DNA of 64,000 nucleotides from Methylobacterium sp. E-045 (GCF_022829685.1 NZ_JAKSYE010000034.1:1-64000), one strand, 5' to 3'; shown: positions 24,948-33,286, numbered from the stretch's first letter. Notes: generated by a model from the sequence alone, not told the origin. A program made the numbers and translations.

Positions 24948-25382
24948 CTACGGCTCCAACAGCGCCCAAACCCGCACGCCCCGCTCATATCCCAGCGACT
25001 GGATGCGTCCTCGCTTGTGAGCCTTGCTCATCACGTAGACGAGCTTGTGGGTGACGCCCCGGCCCAGGATCGGGTCAATCGTATCCCAGCCCTTCGATTT
25101 GATGACGTAGGCCCCTAGCTCACGCGTCGTCATCGGCCCGCCCTTCTCCGTCAGCGCCTTGGTAGCGAGCGCGAACAGTTCGCCCGCGCTGAACATGCGC
25201 GAGAGGTTCACGTGGGCGGGGAACTGCTGAACCTCGCCGTTCGTCTCGAACAGCCGCAGGACCGCGCTCACGTGGAGGAGGTCGGCCCGCGCCTCCGTCA
25301 GCTTCCCTTCAAGGTACGCGATGGCGTCCTGCAACTCCTCCTGTTTGGCGCGGAGTTGGATAATGGTGACTGACTCTGCCAT
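24948..25382 (-). CDS. Companion protein of the IS1595 transposase
   Basis: A 144-residue protein whose ATG overlaps the transposase TAA by 1 nt (TAATG), so it is translationally coupled. The N-terminal 50 residues form a coiled coil (IIQLRAKQEELQDAIAYLEG). The rest resembles a winged-helix domain (FALATKALTEKGGPMTTREL ... RGRIQSLGYERGVRVWAL). It may bind element DNA or the transposase; no established family function is known to me. Confidence 0.7.
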   Translation of the reverse strand: MAESVTIIQLRAKQEELQDAIAYLEGKLTEARADLLHVSAVLRLFETNGEVQQFPAHVNLSRMFSAGELFALATKALTEKGGPMTTRELGAYVIKSKGWDTIDPILGRGVTHKLVYVMSKAHKRGRIQSLGYERGVRVWALLEP

Positions 25383-26368
25383 TAGGCTGCCTTCACGGTA
25401 CGGCGGCGCTGCCAGTAGCCGCAGAAGGCCCAGGACTTCGGCGAGACGAGCGCGAGACGGATGGTGCGAGCGAAGGCGATGCCGTTCGGGTCGCGGCGGT
25501 GGTCTTCCTTCCAAGCAGCCTCGGCGGCGTACTGGTGAAGGTAGCGGGCGGTGACGAAGTGGTGCTGGCCCGACACCATGCGGCGCAGGCGGGCGAAGAA
25601 GCTCTCGGCTTGGTTCGTGTTGGCACCGTCAGCCGAGTAGGCCTCGGAGTGGTTGATGCGGCCCATGTCAGGGAAGGCGACGTTCAGGTCGTCCCAGTGA
25701 CCGGCTTCGTCGGCGTAGACCTTGGAGCCCTTGGCGACGTGCTGCTGAGCCAGGGCCACGCCCTCGGCCTCGCGCTTGGCAACGAACGTCAGGGTGCGGC
25801 CCTTGCGCTGGCGCATGACGATGACGACCCGGCGCTCGCCGCTCTGGTTCTCTTTGAGGCGACGGTCCTTGCGATCCTCCTTGCGGTTCTCAGGACGAAC
25901 CGAACCGCCGAAGTACGCGCCGTCGATCTCGACCTCACCGTCAAGGCCGAAGCCGCGCGTCTCAGCCGAAAGGGCCTCGCGCAGCTTGTGAGCAAGGACG
26001 AAGGCCGTCTTGTAGGACACCGACAGGTCACGACCGAGTTGCAGGGCCGAGAGGCCCTTCACCGCGTTCACGAAGATGGCAACGGCGGCGCACGGGTCCG
26101 TGAAGGCCAGCTTGCGCGAGGCGAAGATGGTCCCGCTGGTGACGCTGAACTGCTTGCCGCAGCCAGCGCACTTGAAGCGACGACGGGTCGAGATGTCGTA
26201 GTGATCGAGGCAACCGCAGCCAGGGCACACGGGCTCGCCATCCGTCTCAGGCCAGCGAAGGCGCTTGAAGGTCTGGTAGGCCTTGTCCTCGCCGCCCTTG
26301 TAGATCGCCTTGAGCGAGAGGGTGCGGGCGGCTGCCGAGAGGAGGAAGTGTTGGGTCACTGTCGTCAT
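25382..26368 (-). CDS. IS1595-family (ISXO2-like) transposase
   Basis: A 328-residue transposase. It starts with an Arg-Trp-Pro zinc-ribbon region (CPGCGC... FKCAGCGKQFSVTSGTIF). The DDE-type core has D in VEIDGAYFGG, D in VYADEAGHWDDL, and the late N/E segment GANTNQAESFFARLRR. Length and domain order are usual for the family. It catalyses movement of the surrounding 4.75-kb element. The start codon lies inside an inverted repeat shared with the divergent gene. Confidence 0.95.
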   Translation of the reverse strand: MTTVTQHFLLSAAARTLSLKAIYKGGEDKAYQTFKRLRWPETDGEPVCPGCGCLDHYDISTRRRFKCAGCGKQFSVTSGTIFASRKLAFTDPCAAVAIFVNAVKGLSALQLGRDLSVSYKTAFVLAHKLREALSAETRGFGLDGEVEIDGAYFGGSVRPENRKEDRKDRRLKENQSGERRVVIVMRQRKGRTLTFVAKREAEGVALAQQHVAKGSKVYADEAGHWDDLNVAFPDMGRINHSEAYSADGANTNQAESFFARLRRMVSGQHHFVTARYLHQYAAEAAWKEDHRRDPNGIAFARTIRLALVSPKSWAFCGYWQRRRTVKAA

Positions 26369-26436
26369 ATCCGATGTTGATACATCGAATATGGTGATGT
26401 TTGGTCATCAGAACAAGAGGGTATATATCGGATATG
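26366..26436. promoter_or_regulatory. Operator-like inverted repeats over both divergent start sites
   Basis: CATATCCGAT (26366-26375) and ATCGGATATG (26427-26436) are perfect complements. The first includes the transposase ATG. Between them lie CGATGT-TGAT-ACATCG (26373-26388) and a near-copy ATCGAATATG (26385-26394). A regulator bound here could shut both directions; the divergent DUF6471 protein is the obvious candidate. Confidence 0.5.
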
Positions 26437-26460
26437 GCGACATTCACCCCAGGAGCGATG

Positions 26461-26697
26461 ATGACGAAGGCCAATGAGACCGAATGGCAGGCCCGCGCGA
26501 AGAACCTCCTCAAAGCCGAGTTGAAGCGAAGAGGCGTCAGCTACCGCGATTTGGTCGACAAGCTGGCGACGCTTGGCGTGGAGGAGACAGAGCGCAACAT
26601 CGCCAATAAGATCAGCCGTGGCGGGTTCACGGCGGTGTTTTTATTGCAATGTTTAGAAGCGGTTGGCGCTACCTCTTTACGGCTGTCCTTGGACTGA
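26461..26697 (+). CDS. DUF6471-type small DNA-binding-like protein
   Basis: A 78-residue product: AKNLLKAELKRRGVSYRDLVDKLATLGVEETERNIANKISRGGFTA is the DUF6471 pattern, an HTH-like fold close to lambda-repressor types. AGGAG lies 5 nt before ATG 26461; an in-frame ATG at 26434 is possible but inside the operator repeat. Divergent from the transposase, so it may control its expression. Confidence 0.7.
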   Translation: MTKANETEWQARAKNLLKAELKRRGVSYRDLVDKLATLGVEETERNIANKISRGGFTAVFLLQCLEAVGATSLRLSLD

Positions 26698-27599
26698 GTT
26701 GCTTGGCCGCCTCACCACCACAGAGCGAGTGGGGACAGAAACAGGCCTATCCCTATCAAAGTCCCCGCAATGGGGAGGGCGTAGCGCCTTTGGCTGATAG
26801 CCCGCACAAGGCTGACGACGAAAAAGAGCCATGCGAGCCCGGTGAAGACAATCGAAAGTCCGATCTTTGCGCTCAGTGGAAGGCGGCAGATGCTGCGGCT
26901 GATTCCGCCCGTTGGACAAGACTGACCTTCGTAGCTTCCCTTTTTGGCCTCGGCATTGCGTTGCTGACTCTCGCCGCCGCCGCTGCCGCTGCGATCTATG
27001 CCCGATTTGCCGCTCTCCATTCCGACCGCAGCGCTACTGCGGCCATCGCCGCAAACTCTCTCGCTCAAGAAACATTTCTTGTTGAAAGGCGAGCCTATAT
27101 TTTCGCTAGCGACTTCCACATTGAGCAAGCCCCTGGACCAAAAGAACAAAGAATTAGAGATTATATAGTCACATTCAAATGGAATAATAGTGGTCAAACT
27201 TGGCCTAAGCGATTGTACACTTATGCCAGCGTTGCGGTTATGGAAGGTGAACTGTCTGAAGAGTTCTCCTATCCAGACATTGAGGGATGGGGTATGAGGC
27301 AAGTCGTATTCATTCCCTCCGGAACTCAATTCGAATCCACCCCAGTATTTGCTTCTCATGCCGACATGACGCGTGTCGCAGAAGGAAGAGCATTTCTCTA
27401 TGTGTGGGGATGGTGCGAATACAACGACGTTATGCCGGGTACGCCTAGAAGGCGCACTGAATTCTGTATGCGATCCCTCTCTATGGGGATCGTTATCCCA
27501 GTGACTGAAGAGGCTCCTGGCGAAGCTGCTATGCGTTGGCAGGTTTACGGCCCCCACAACGCAGCAGATGAGGACTGCGTAAAAGCCCCTCAGACGTGA
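26649..27599 (+). CDS. Passenger membrane-anchored hypothetical protein
   Basis: A 316-residue product overlapping the preceding gene by 49 bp. It has an N-terminal lipoprotein-like or signal segment (FTAVLGLSCLAASPP), a charged linker, a transmembrane helix (about residues 92-117; LFGLGIALLTLAAAAAAAIY), then a 190-residue soluble domain with many aromatics (RAYIFASDFHIEQAPGP, YTYASVAVMEGELSEEF). The soluble domain resembles widespread single-TM bacterial proteins of unknown function. Base composition of the 3' half is AT-richer than the flanks. Confidence 0.65.
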   Translation: MFRSGWRYLFTAVLGLSCLAASPPQSEWGQKQAYPYQSPRNGEGVAPLADSPHKADDEKEPCEPGEDNRKSDLCAQWKAADAAADSARWTRLTFVASLFGLGIALLTLAAAAAAAIYARFAALHSDRSATAAIAANSLAQETFLVERRAYIFASDFHIEQAPGPKEQRIRDYIVTFKWNNSGQTWPKRLYTYASVAVMEGELSEEFSYPDIEGWGMRQVVFIPSGTQFESTPVFASHADMTRVAEGRAFLYVWGWCEYNDVMPGTPRRRTEFCMRSLSMGIVIPVTEEAPGEAAMRWQVYGPHNAADEDCVKAPQT

Positions 27600-27631
27600 A
27601 GCAGCTCGGCTCATCGTAGAAGCCTTGCAGC

Positions 27632-27656
27632 TTGGTGCATTTGCTCCATAAGGCCG
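27632..27656 (-). repeat. Right terminal inverted repeat of IS1595-family element
   Basis: Mirror of the left repeat with no mismatch over 25 bases, followed directly by CGTTCCCC (27657-27664) and the remainder of the portal gene. Confidence 0.95.
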
Positions 27657-27996
27657 CGTTCCCCGAGACCATGAGGTGGCCGTAGAGCGTCTCCAGCAGG
27701 CGCGCCCCGCCCTCGCGGGCATTCGGCCGGGCCAGCAGCGCGAGGAGCGGATGCGGCCCCGCCCGGTCCGTCAGGACCAGGGGCAGGGAGGCGGCGGCCT
27801 CCGCCACCAGCCGCACCGCCCGGTGGACGATGGCGTTGCGCTGGAACCCTTCCCGCGCCAGGGCGCCGTAATCCCGCGCGGTCCAGACCGCCCGGCCCTC
27901 GCCGTAGAAGGCGAGGCCGATGCCGGCGACCGGAGCGGCCTTGGTCTCGGCCACGGGGAAGGCGGCCCGCGCGAGGCGGGTGAGGAGGTTCGGCAT
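27657..27996 (-). pseudogene. GTA gp3 portal protein, N-terminal part (separated by IS1595 element)
   Basis: Start of the portal gene: MPNLLTRLARAAFPV... FQRNAIVHRAVRLVAEAAASLPL is the family N-terminus, ending at LYGHLMVSGNA at the insertion point. Joining it to the C-terminal part after removal of the element and one 8-bp duplicate gives HLMVSGNAYLEAVSLDG in frame, an intact 386-residue portal. From the native start the frame now runs into the element and stops after about 30 foreign residues. Confidence 0.92.
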
Positions 27997-28020
27997 GTGA
28001 GATCCTCGGCGGGGAAACAC

Positions 28021-28172
28021 CCCTCCCCCCTCTGCGGGGGAGGGTGGTCGCGGAGCGACCGGGTGAGGGGGGGCGCGGGTCTATCCCGAGGAGGCGGCGC
28101 TCCCCTCTCCCGACCCGCCTTCGCGGGCCACCCTCCCCCGCAAAGGGGGGAGGGACGCGCGGCGTACGCCGC
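28021..28172. repeat. REP-like palindromic repeat pair between gp2 and gp3
   Basis: Two G/C tracts of the type CCCTCCCCC...GGGGGAGGG (about 28022-28047 and 28129-28153) flank a central inverted GGTCGCGGAGCGACC. The pattern resembles the repeats near 36.6, 47.9 and 61.5 kb. It is inserted in the gap between the terminase stop and the portal start and could attenuate the operon. Confidence 0.6.
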
Positions 28173-29477
28173 TCACATCCGCCGGATCCGCGGCTCCGCC
28201 CTCTGGCCCAGCATCAGGTGGGTGAGGGCCCAGACGAGGGCGTCGAGGCGGTCGGGGGAGGCGCCGCTGGAGAGGCCGTCCGGGCCGAAATCGCAGAGCT
28301 CGTCCTCGAGCGCCGGCAGGCTGCCCACGTGATGGACGCGGCCCTGAGCGTAGAGCACCGAGACCGGCTCGGCCCGCAGATACTTGCCCCGCGTCGCCCG
28401 CACCGGGATCACCGGCACGGCGGCATCCACCTCGGCGATGACGGCGATGGCCATCTCGCCGCCCTGGTTGATCTCGACCACGAGGCTGTCCGCCTCCAGG
28501 CGATGGTAGAGGGCCAGGGCCGCGCCGGCCCAGGCCTGCGGGCTCGCCCGGCTCAAGGTGGCGTCGGCGACGACGTAGGCGTGCCCGTTGGCTCCCAGCC
28601 CCGCCGCGACGATCCCGCAGGCATCCGCCCCCGCCTTCGAGGAGGCGGGCGGGTCCACCGCCACCACGATCCGCCCGAGCTCCGGCATCCGGTCGATGCG
28701 CGCGGCCTCGATCCCCTCCCGCGTCCACAGGGCGTCGGGCCGGTCCTCGATCAACTCGCCGTCGAGCTCCTGGCGCCCGAGCCGCGTGCCGGCGTAGCGC
28801 CCGACCACGGCGTCGAGGAAGGAGGGCGCGAGGTTGGCCGCGTTGTCGGCGGTGCGCGAGCGGCTCACCACCGTGAGGGGGTCGGCGAGGATGCGGCGGA
28901 TCAGCGGGATCGGCCGGGGCGTCGTGGTGACGAGGTTGCGGGGCCGGTCGCCGAGACGCAGGCCGAACTGGATCATGTCGTAGGCGGCGTCCGGCCGGCG
29001 CCATTTGGCGATCTCGTCGGACCAGGCGGCGCCGAATTGCGGCCCGCGCAGGGAGTCGGGCTCCTCGGCCGAGAAGGCCAGGGCCACGGCGCCGTTGGCC
29101 CATTCGAGCCGCCGCCGGGAGGGCGACCAGAGCGGCCGCGACCCGGAGAGGGAGAGCAGGCCGGACGGCCCCTCGATCATCACGTCGCGCACGTCGGCAT
29201 AGGTCTCGCCGATGAGGGCGATGCGGCCCACCGCCGCCGCGCAGAAGGCGGGGTCGCCGCCGGCCAGCGCCCGCACCCATTCGGCCCCCGTGCGGGTCTT
29301 GCCCGAGCCGCGCCCGCCGATCACCACCCAGGTGGTCCAGTCGTCCCGCGACGGGCAGGGCGGCAGCTGGTCGCTCCGGGCGTTATGGAGCCAGTCCGAG
29401 GCCAGGGCCCGGATCAGCTCCGGCGGCAGGCTCGCCAGAAAACCCGGCATCCGGCCGCTCGCCGAGGCATGCCGCAT
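28173..29477 (-). CDS. GTA gp2-like large terminase (DNA packaging ATPase/nuclease)
   Basis: Motor protein of about 434 residues that packages DNA. The ATPase Walker A is VIGGRGSGKTRTGAEW, the Walker B-like acidic pair is in FGAAWSDEIAKW, and the nuclease domain acidic residue is in VVAVDPPASSKAGADACG. The N-terminal FLASLPPELIRALASDWLHN is usual for GTA gp2. ATG 29477 and ATG 29450 are both possible; either overlaps the 3' end of gp1 in another frame. Appears intact. Confidence 0.88.
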   Translation of the reverse strand: MRHASASGRMPGFLASLPPELIRALASDWLHNARSDQLPPCPSRDDWTTWVVIGGRGSGKTRTGAEWVRALAGGDPAFCAAAVGRIALIGETYADVRDVMIEGPSGLLSLSGSRPLWSPSRRRLEWANGAVALAFSAEEPDSLRGPQFGAAWSDEIAKWRRPDAAYDMIQFGLRLGDRPRNLVTTTPRPIPLIRRILADPLTVVSRSRTADNAANLAPSFLDAVVGRYAGTRLGRQELDGELIEDRPDALWTREGIEAARIDRMPELGRIVVAVDPPASSKAGADACGIVAAGLGANGHAYVVADATLSRASPQAWAGAALALYHRLEADSLVVEINQGGEMAIAVIAEVDAAVPVIPVRATRGKYLRAEPVSVLYAQGRVHHVGSLPALEDELCDFGPDGLSSGASPDRLDALVWALTHLMLGQRAEPRIRRM

Positions 29478-30120
29478 AGCGCGCCGCGATTGCCGCGCGC
29501 AGGGCCGGCAGATCGTCCTCGCCGGTGTCGCCTCTGTCGCCGGCCGGGGAGCGGGACGTCGCATGGTTCCGCTCCCGGTCGTCGCGTGAGAGGTCGTCGA
29601 GCAGGCGTTTCAGGCCGCCGAGGTCGCGCAGCACCTTCGCCGAATCGAGGCCCGGCGGCGTCTCGGCGGTGAGCGCCGCGTGGAACCGCGCGATCTGGCG
29701 GCCGATATGGTCGCGCAGGGCCGCGCCCAGGTTCTCCGTGGCGCGCGCCTCCGAAGGGGGCGCCCCGACCTTCGGCGGACGCGGCGCCGGGCGGGCGGGC
29801 GGCCTGCGCGCGAAGCCGCAGGCGCGGAACAGGGCCGGCGCGCCGACGACGGTGCCGCCGAGCGCCACCGCCAGGGTCGCGGCCTCGACCTCCGGCATCC
29901 CGTAGAGCGTCGCCACGGCGCGCCGTCGCGCGGGTGCCCAGGCTCCGGGGTCGAGGCGACGCGCTGCGTCTCTCACCCCCTCGCGCCAGCCATGCTGGCG
30001 GTTCCACGTGCTGATCGTCTGGGGGCGGACCCCCGTCCGCTCCGCGATCTCGCGGCCGGTCATGCCCGTCGTCCGCATCAACCGCTCGGCGAGTTGTCGT
30101 GTTTCCAAGGGAAGCTCCAT
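29383..30120 (-). CDS. GTA gp1-like small terminase/HTH protein
   Basis: A 245-residue first gene of the operon. The N-terminal HTH (LAERLMRTTGMTGREIAERTGVRPQTISTWNRQHGW) is followed by a Pro/Arg-rich linker and a helical C-terminus (KVLRDLGGLKRLLDDLSRDD). RcGTA gp1 is a shorter small-terminase-like protein; the longer, HTH-led form is usual in rhizobial GTA clusters. It overlaps the large terminase by up to 95 bp. Confidence 0.7.
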   Translation of the reverse strand: MELPLETRQLAERLMRTTGMTGREIAERTGVRPQTISTWNRQHGWREGVRDAARRLDPGAWAPARRRAVATLYGMPEVEAATLAVALGGTVVGAPALFRACGFARRPPARPAPRPPKVGAPPSEARATENLGAALRDHIGRQIARFHAALTAETPPGLDSAKVLRDLGGLKRLLDDLSRDDRERNHATSRSPAGDRGDTGEDDLPALRAAIAARYAACLGERPDAGFSGEPAAGADPGPGLGLAP

Positions 30121-30445
30121 CCCGCTGCCCCTCTCGTCACACTTCTTGAGCGTTCCTCATTGATACCGGAGGAGCGTCACGCTGTCAAGCATAAATTCCT
30201 AGTTTTGGAATTTTAAGCAAGCGCCCGGCGGGAAGGCAGGCCGGTGGCGGGAAGCCTCACGCTTGATCGCCTCCGCTTCTGGACCTCGGGCAGGCCCCTG
30301 GAAGGTCCACTCCCAGGCTGGTGAGACAGAGGCCAACGTCCGGGTTGGAACGAGGAAAGCTGCCGCTCGCCGACGCGGTTTGAGCGCCGACGGATGGCAG
30401 CCTCGTCACATTACCGGGTGGACGATAGGGGTATCTATCAGGAAA
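30121..30445. promoter_or_regulatory. Upstream region of the GTA operon
   Basis: A 325-bp interval without a gene. AAATTCC-N7-GGAATTT (30193-30213) is a perfect 7-bp inverted repeat about 75 bp before the gp1 start, in an AT-rich patch, and may be an operator. No clear sigma-70 pair was identified on the minus strand. Confidence 0.4.
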
Positions 30446-30862
30446 CTAAGCCCAGCCAAGCTCCCTCACGGCCCGGGCGTCGTTCCAGATCTTCGTCATC
30501 CCGACGATCCTGTCGCCCTCGAACTGCATGACGTAGACGTAGTCGGTCGACGTGCTCTTGCCGGTCGGCGGGCACGGACCGCCTTCGCCGGTATGGGTGC
30601 CGTGGAAGACACCGTAGGCCGCCACGTTCCGGCGTTCCTCGTCGGTGGCGAAGGATTTCACCTCGTATCGACCGTCGGGAATGAAGGTCAGAAGCCCCTT
30701 CATCCACTCCGTGTAGTCCCGTATCGAGGTGACGCCGGCCAGGGCGTCGGCCTGAGCCGAGAAGGTCGCATCGGGGGTGCAATAGCGCTCGCAGGCCTCC
30801 CAGCCCCCACCCGTCTCACAGGCGTCGAAGAAGGCCTTCGCCACCGTCGCGATGTCGCTCAT
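30446..30862 (-). CDS. SnoaL/NTF2-like fold protein (ester cyclase-type)
   Basis: A 138-residue single-domain protein: MSDIATVAKAFFDACETGGGWEACERYCTPDATF is the usual SnoaL start. YTEWMKGLLTFIPDGRYEVK and the core strand DYVYVMQFEGDRIVGMTKIWND complete the cone-shaped fold. Such proteins act as small isomerases or cyclases, or as non-enzymatic ligand binders; the substrate cannot be told from sequence. Start ATG has GGAG upstream. Confidence 0.75.
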   Translation of the reverse strand: MSDIATVAKAFFDACETGGGWEACERYCTPDATFSAQADALAGVTSIRDYTEWMKGLLTFIPDGRYEVKSFATDEERRNVAAYGVFHGTHTGEGGPCPPTGKSTSTDYVYVMQFEGDRIVGMTKIWNDARAVRELGWA

Positions 30863-31022
30863 GTCAAGGTCACTCCTCTGCTATCGTTGCGGACATCGCC
30901 TGTCGCGGATGCCCGCCGAGAGCATGCCCCATGACGAGTTGCCTCGTAAATCCTCGGCTGATGGACGGACGCCGTAGAGGCAGGCACCCCCGGAGGGATG
31001 CCTGCGAGGAGCCGGGTTCGGC

Positions 31023-31127
31023 GAGAGCGCTCTCCGCCGAAGTGGATGCCGGTTCGGCGAAAGAGAGTGCGACACAACAAAGATCGAGAGCTGTGCCCCG
31101 ACCCAACGTGGTCGGGCGCAGCTCTAG
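31023..31127 (+). repeat. CTAG-ended miniature element, copy A
   Basis: About 105 bp ending AGCTCTAG. It contains CCGAAGTGGATGCCGGTTCG and a strong hairpin (CCCGACC / GGTCGGG within AGCTGTGCCCC...GGGCGCAGCT). It is nearly identical to copy B at 51.6 kb. Its CTAG end provides the TAG stop of the molybdopterin oxidoreductase on the minus strand. Confidence 0.8.
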
Positions 31128-33286
31128 TTCGCCCGCGCAACCTCGACGAGGTTGTCGGAGAAGGACGGGGCGTGGCCCATGTCGGTGAAGGCGTGCGACG
31201 AGATGCTGTTGACCGTGCCCTCGTTGAGCTGGCGCCAGTAGCCGAGCGTCGCCACCACGATGCCGGCTTTCACGTCGTCGGTGATGCGGGCCACGCCCTT
31301 GAAGGCGCCGCGGTCATTGGCGACCTGCACCTTGTCACCGTCCCGGATGCCGCGGGCATCGGCGTCGTGCTGATTGATCATCACGAACTGCTCGCCCTGG
31401 CCCTTCTGCTTGTCCTCCATGTTCGCGTAGCAGGAGTTCAGGAAGTAGTGGCTCTTGGGCGAGACGATGTTGAGCGGGAAGCGCTTGGCGAGTTCCGGAT
31501 CGTTGGTGTGGGATTCCCGCGGGCCGAGGTAGTCGGGCAGGGGATCGAGCGCCTCGCCGGGCTGGAAGCCCTCGTACATCTGCCGGAACGGCGGCGCGAC
31601 GAAGTTCGTGGCGCCCTCGACCATGAACATGCACTTGCCGGTCGGCGTCGGGAAGTTGCCTTGCCTATGGGGAGCCCGGTCGTCCGGCGTGCCGACCTTG
31701 AGGCGGGCGAAGCCGTGCTCGCGCATGTAGGCGAGGTCGATGCCCTCGCAGGCCGGCGCGTTCCAGTCGACATAGTGCTCCAGGCACTCCGTGTCGGTCC
31801 ACTTGAAGTTCTCTTCCTCGAAGCCGAGCCGGGCGGCGAGCTGGCGGAAAATCTCGTTGTTCGGGATCGCCTCGCCCGGCGCGTCCGCGCACTTGGTGTT
31901 GTAGGTCAGGTAGAGGTGGCCCCAGGACAGGATCATGTCCTCCATCTCCGCGCCCATCGTCGCCGGAAGCACGATGTCGGCGTAGGAGGCGGTGTCGGAG
32001 AGGAAGTGCTCGGCGGAGACCATGAACAGGTCCTCGCGCATCAGGCCCTCGACGATCTTGTCGGTCTCGGGGGCCTGCGTGACGGGGTTCGAGTTCCAGC
32101 ACATCAGCGATAGGATCGGCGGGTCGAGCTTCAGCTCGCCGGTGAGGGCGCGTCCGATCTGCAGGTTGGAGACGACGCGGGTCCCCTCCGGGATCAGGTC
32201 GGGCCGGCACATCACGTCGAACTTGTAGGGGTGCTCCCACACGCCGAACTGGGTGACGCCGCCGCCGACATGGCGCCAGGCGCCGGTGAGCGCCGGAATG
32301 GACGAGACCGCCCGGATGGTCTGGCCGCCGCCGTAGTGCCGCTCCAGGGCGACGCCCATGCGGATGCCCACCGGCTGCTCGGTCGCCATCTCGCGGGCGA
32401 GCTTGCGGATGTCTTGCGCCGGGACGCCGGTGATCTCGGCGGCCCATTCCGGCGTGCGGGTGCTCGCCCGCTCCTTCAGCTCTTCGAAGCCGACCGTGTA
32501 ATTGTCGACGTAATCCTGGTCGACGAGGCCCTGTTCGATGATCGAATTGATCAGCGCCATGGCGAGCGCGCCGTCGGTGCCGGGCTTCGGGGCGATGTGC
32601 CAGTCGGCGGCCTTCGCCGTGCGCGACGCGTAGGTGTCGATGACGACGACCTTGGCGCCCTTCTTCTGGGCGTCCTTGACGATGGCCCAGTGGTGCAGGT
32701 TCGTCGAGACCGAGTTGCAGGCCCAGATGACGATGTACTTGGAGTGGATGTAGCTGTCCGGGTCGAGGCCGGCGGTCGGCCCGACGGTGAGGAGCCAGGC
32801 CGTGCACGAGCCCTCGCCGCAGAAGGTCCGCTCGGTGACGGTGGCGCCCATCCGGTTGAAGAACGCGTCGCCGCCGTTCAGCCCGTGCACGAGGCCCTGG
32901 TTGCCGAGATAGCTGTAGGGCGCGATGGCTTGCGGACCGTGCTCGTCGATGATCGCCTTCCAGCGCGTGACGATCGTGTCCAGCGCCTCGTCCCAGGTGA
33001 TGCGCTCGAACTGCTTGGAGCCCTTCGGCCCGACCCGCTTCATGGGATAGAGCAGCCGGTCCGGGTGATAGTGGCGCTTCTCGTAGTCCTTCAGCTTCAC
33101 GCAGAGACCACCGCGGGTCATCGGGTGGTCCGGGTTTCCGCGGACGCCGAGCAGCTCACCATCCTTGACCTCGAACAGCATCGAGCAGGTATCGGGGCAG
33201 TCGTGCGGGCAACCGCCGAAGAAGGTCTCGGTCAGGCTCTCGGCCTCGGCGACCAGCAGGGAGTCGGGCTTGACGATTTCGTTCAT
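31124..33286 (-). CDS. Molybdopterin (bis-MGD) oxidoreductase, formate dehydrogenase-like
   Basis: A 720-residue DMSO-reductase-superfamily catalytic subunit. An N-terminal 4Fe-4S site (GCPHDCPDTC ... GGLCVK), the cofactor-binding core (KYIVIWACNSVSTNLHHWAI, KVVVIDTYASRTAKAADWHI, MCWNSNPVTQAPETDK) and a C-terminal molydopterin dinucleotide-binding barrel (RFPLNIVSPKSHYFLNSCY, INQHDADARGIRDGDKVQV) are all present. There is no Tat signal, so it is cytoplasmic. The Cys in ERTFCGEGSC may be the metal ligand. It could be a formate dehydrogenase, but the substrate is not proven and no small subunit is adjacent. ATG 33286 follows GGAGG. Divergent from a MocR regulator. Confidence 0.85.
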   Translation of the reverse strand: MNEIVKPDSLLVAEAESLTETFFGGCPHDCPDTCSMLFEVKDGELLGVRGNPDHPMTRGGLCVKLKDYEKRHYHPDRLLYPMKRVGPKGSKQFERITWDEALDTIVTRWKAIIDEHGPQAIAPYSYLGNQGLVHGLNGGDAFFNRMGATVTERTFCGEGSCTAWLLTVGPTAGLDPDSYIHSKYIVIWACNSVSTNLHHWAIVKDAQKKGAKVVVIDTYASRTAKAADWHIAPKPGTDGALAMALINSIIEQGLVDQDYVDNYTVGFEELKERASTRTPEWAAEITGVPAQDIRKLAREMATEQPVGIRMGVALERHYGGGQTIRAVSSIPALTGAWRHVGGGVTQFGVWEHPYKFDVMCRPDLIPEGTRVVSNLQIGRALTGELKLDPPILSLMCWNSNPVTQAPETDKIVEGLMREDLFMVSAEHFLSDTASYADIVLPATMGAEMEDMILSWGHLYLTYNTKCADAPGEAIPNNEIFRQLAARLGFEEENFKWTDTECLEHYVDWNAPACEGIDLAYMREHGFARLKVGTPDDRAPHRQGNFPTPTGKCMFMVEGATNFVAPPFRQMYEGFQPGEALDPLPDYLGPRESHTNDPELAKRFPLNIVSPKSHYFLNSCYANMEDKQKGQGEQFVMINQHDADARGIRDGDKVQVANDRGAFKGVARITDDVKAGIVVATLGYWRQLNEGTVNSISSHAFTDMGHAPSFSDNLVEVARAN

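Larger units (their letters stand above)
22910..27656. mobile_element. IS1595-family (ISXO2-like) element with passenger genes, inside gp3
   Basis: The ends are 25-bp perfect inverted repeats (22910-22934, 27632-27656; outer part CGGCCTTATGGAGCAAATGC). Identical 8-bp direct repeats CGTTCCCC flank them (22902-22909, 27657-27664). IS1595 elements are known to make 8-bp duplications. Inside lie an IS1595 transposase, a 1-nt-overlapping companion gene and six other small genes. The perfect ends and exact frame restoration of the host gene point to recent insertion. Confidence 0.95.

Noticed and set aside
30863..31022. Short frames between the SnoaL-like gene and repeat copy A
   Set aside because: They are basic, low-complexity translations of intergenic and repeat DNA without start signals.
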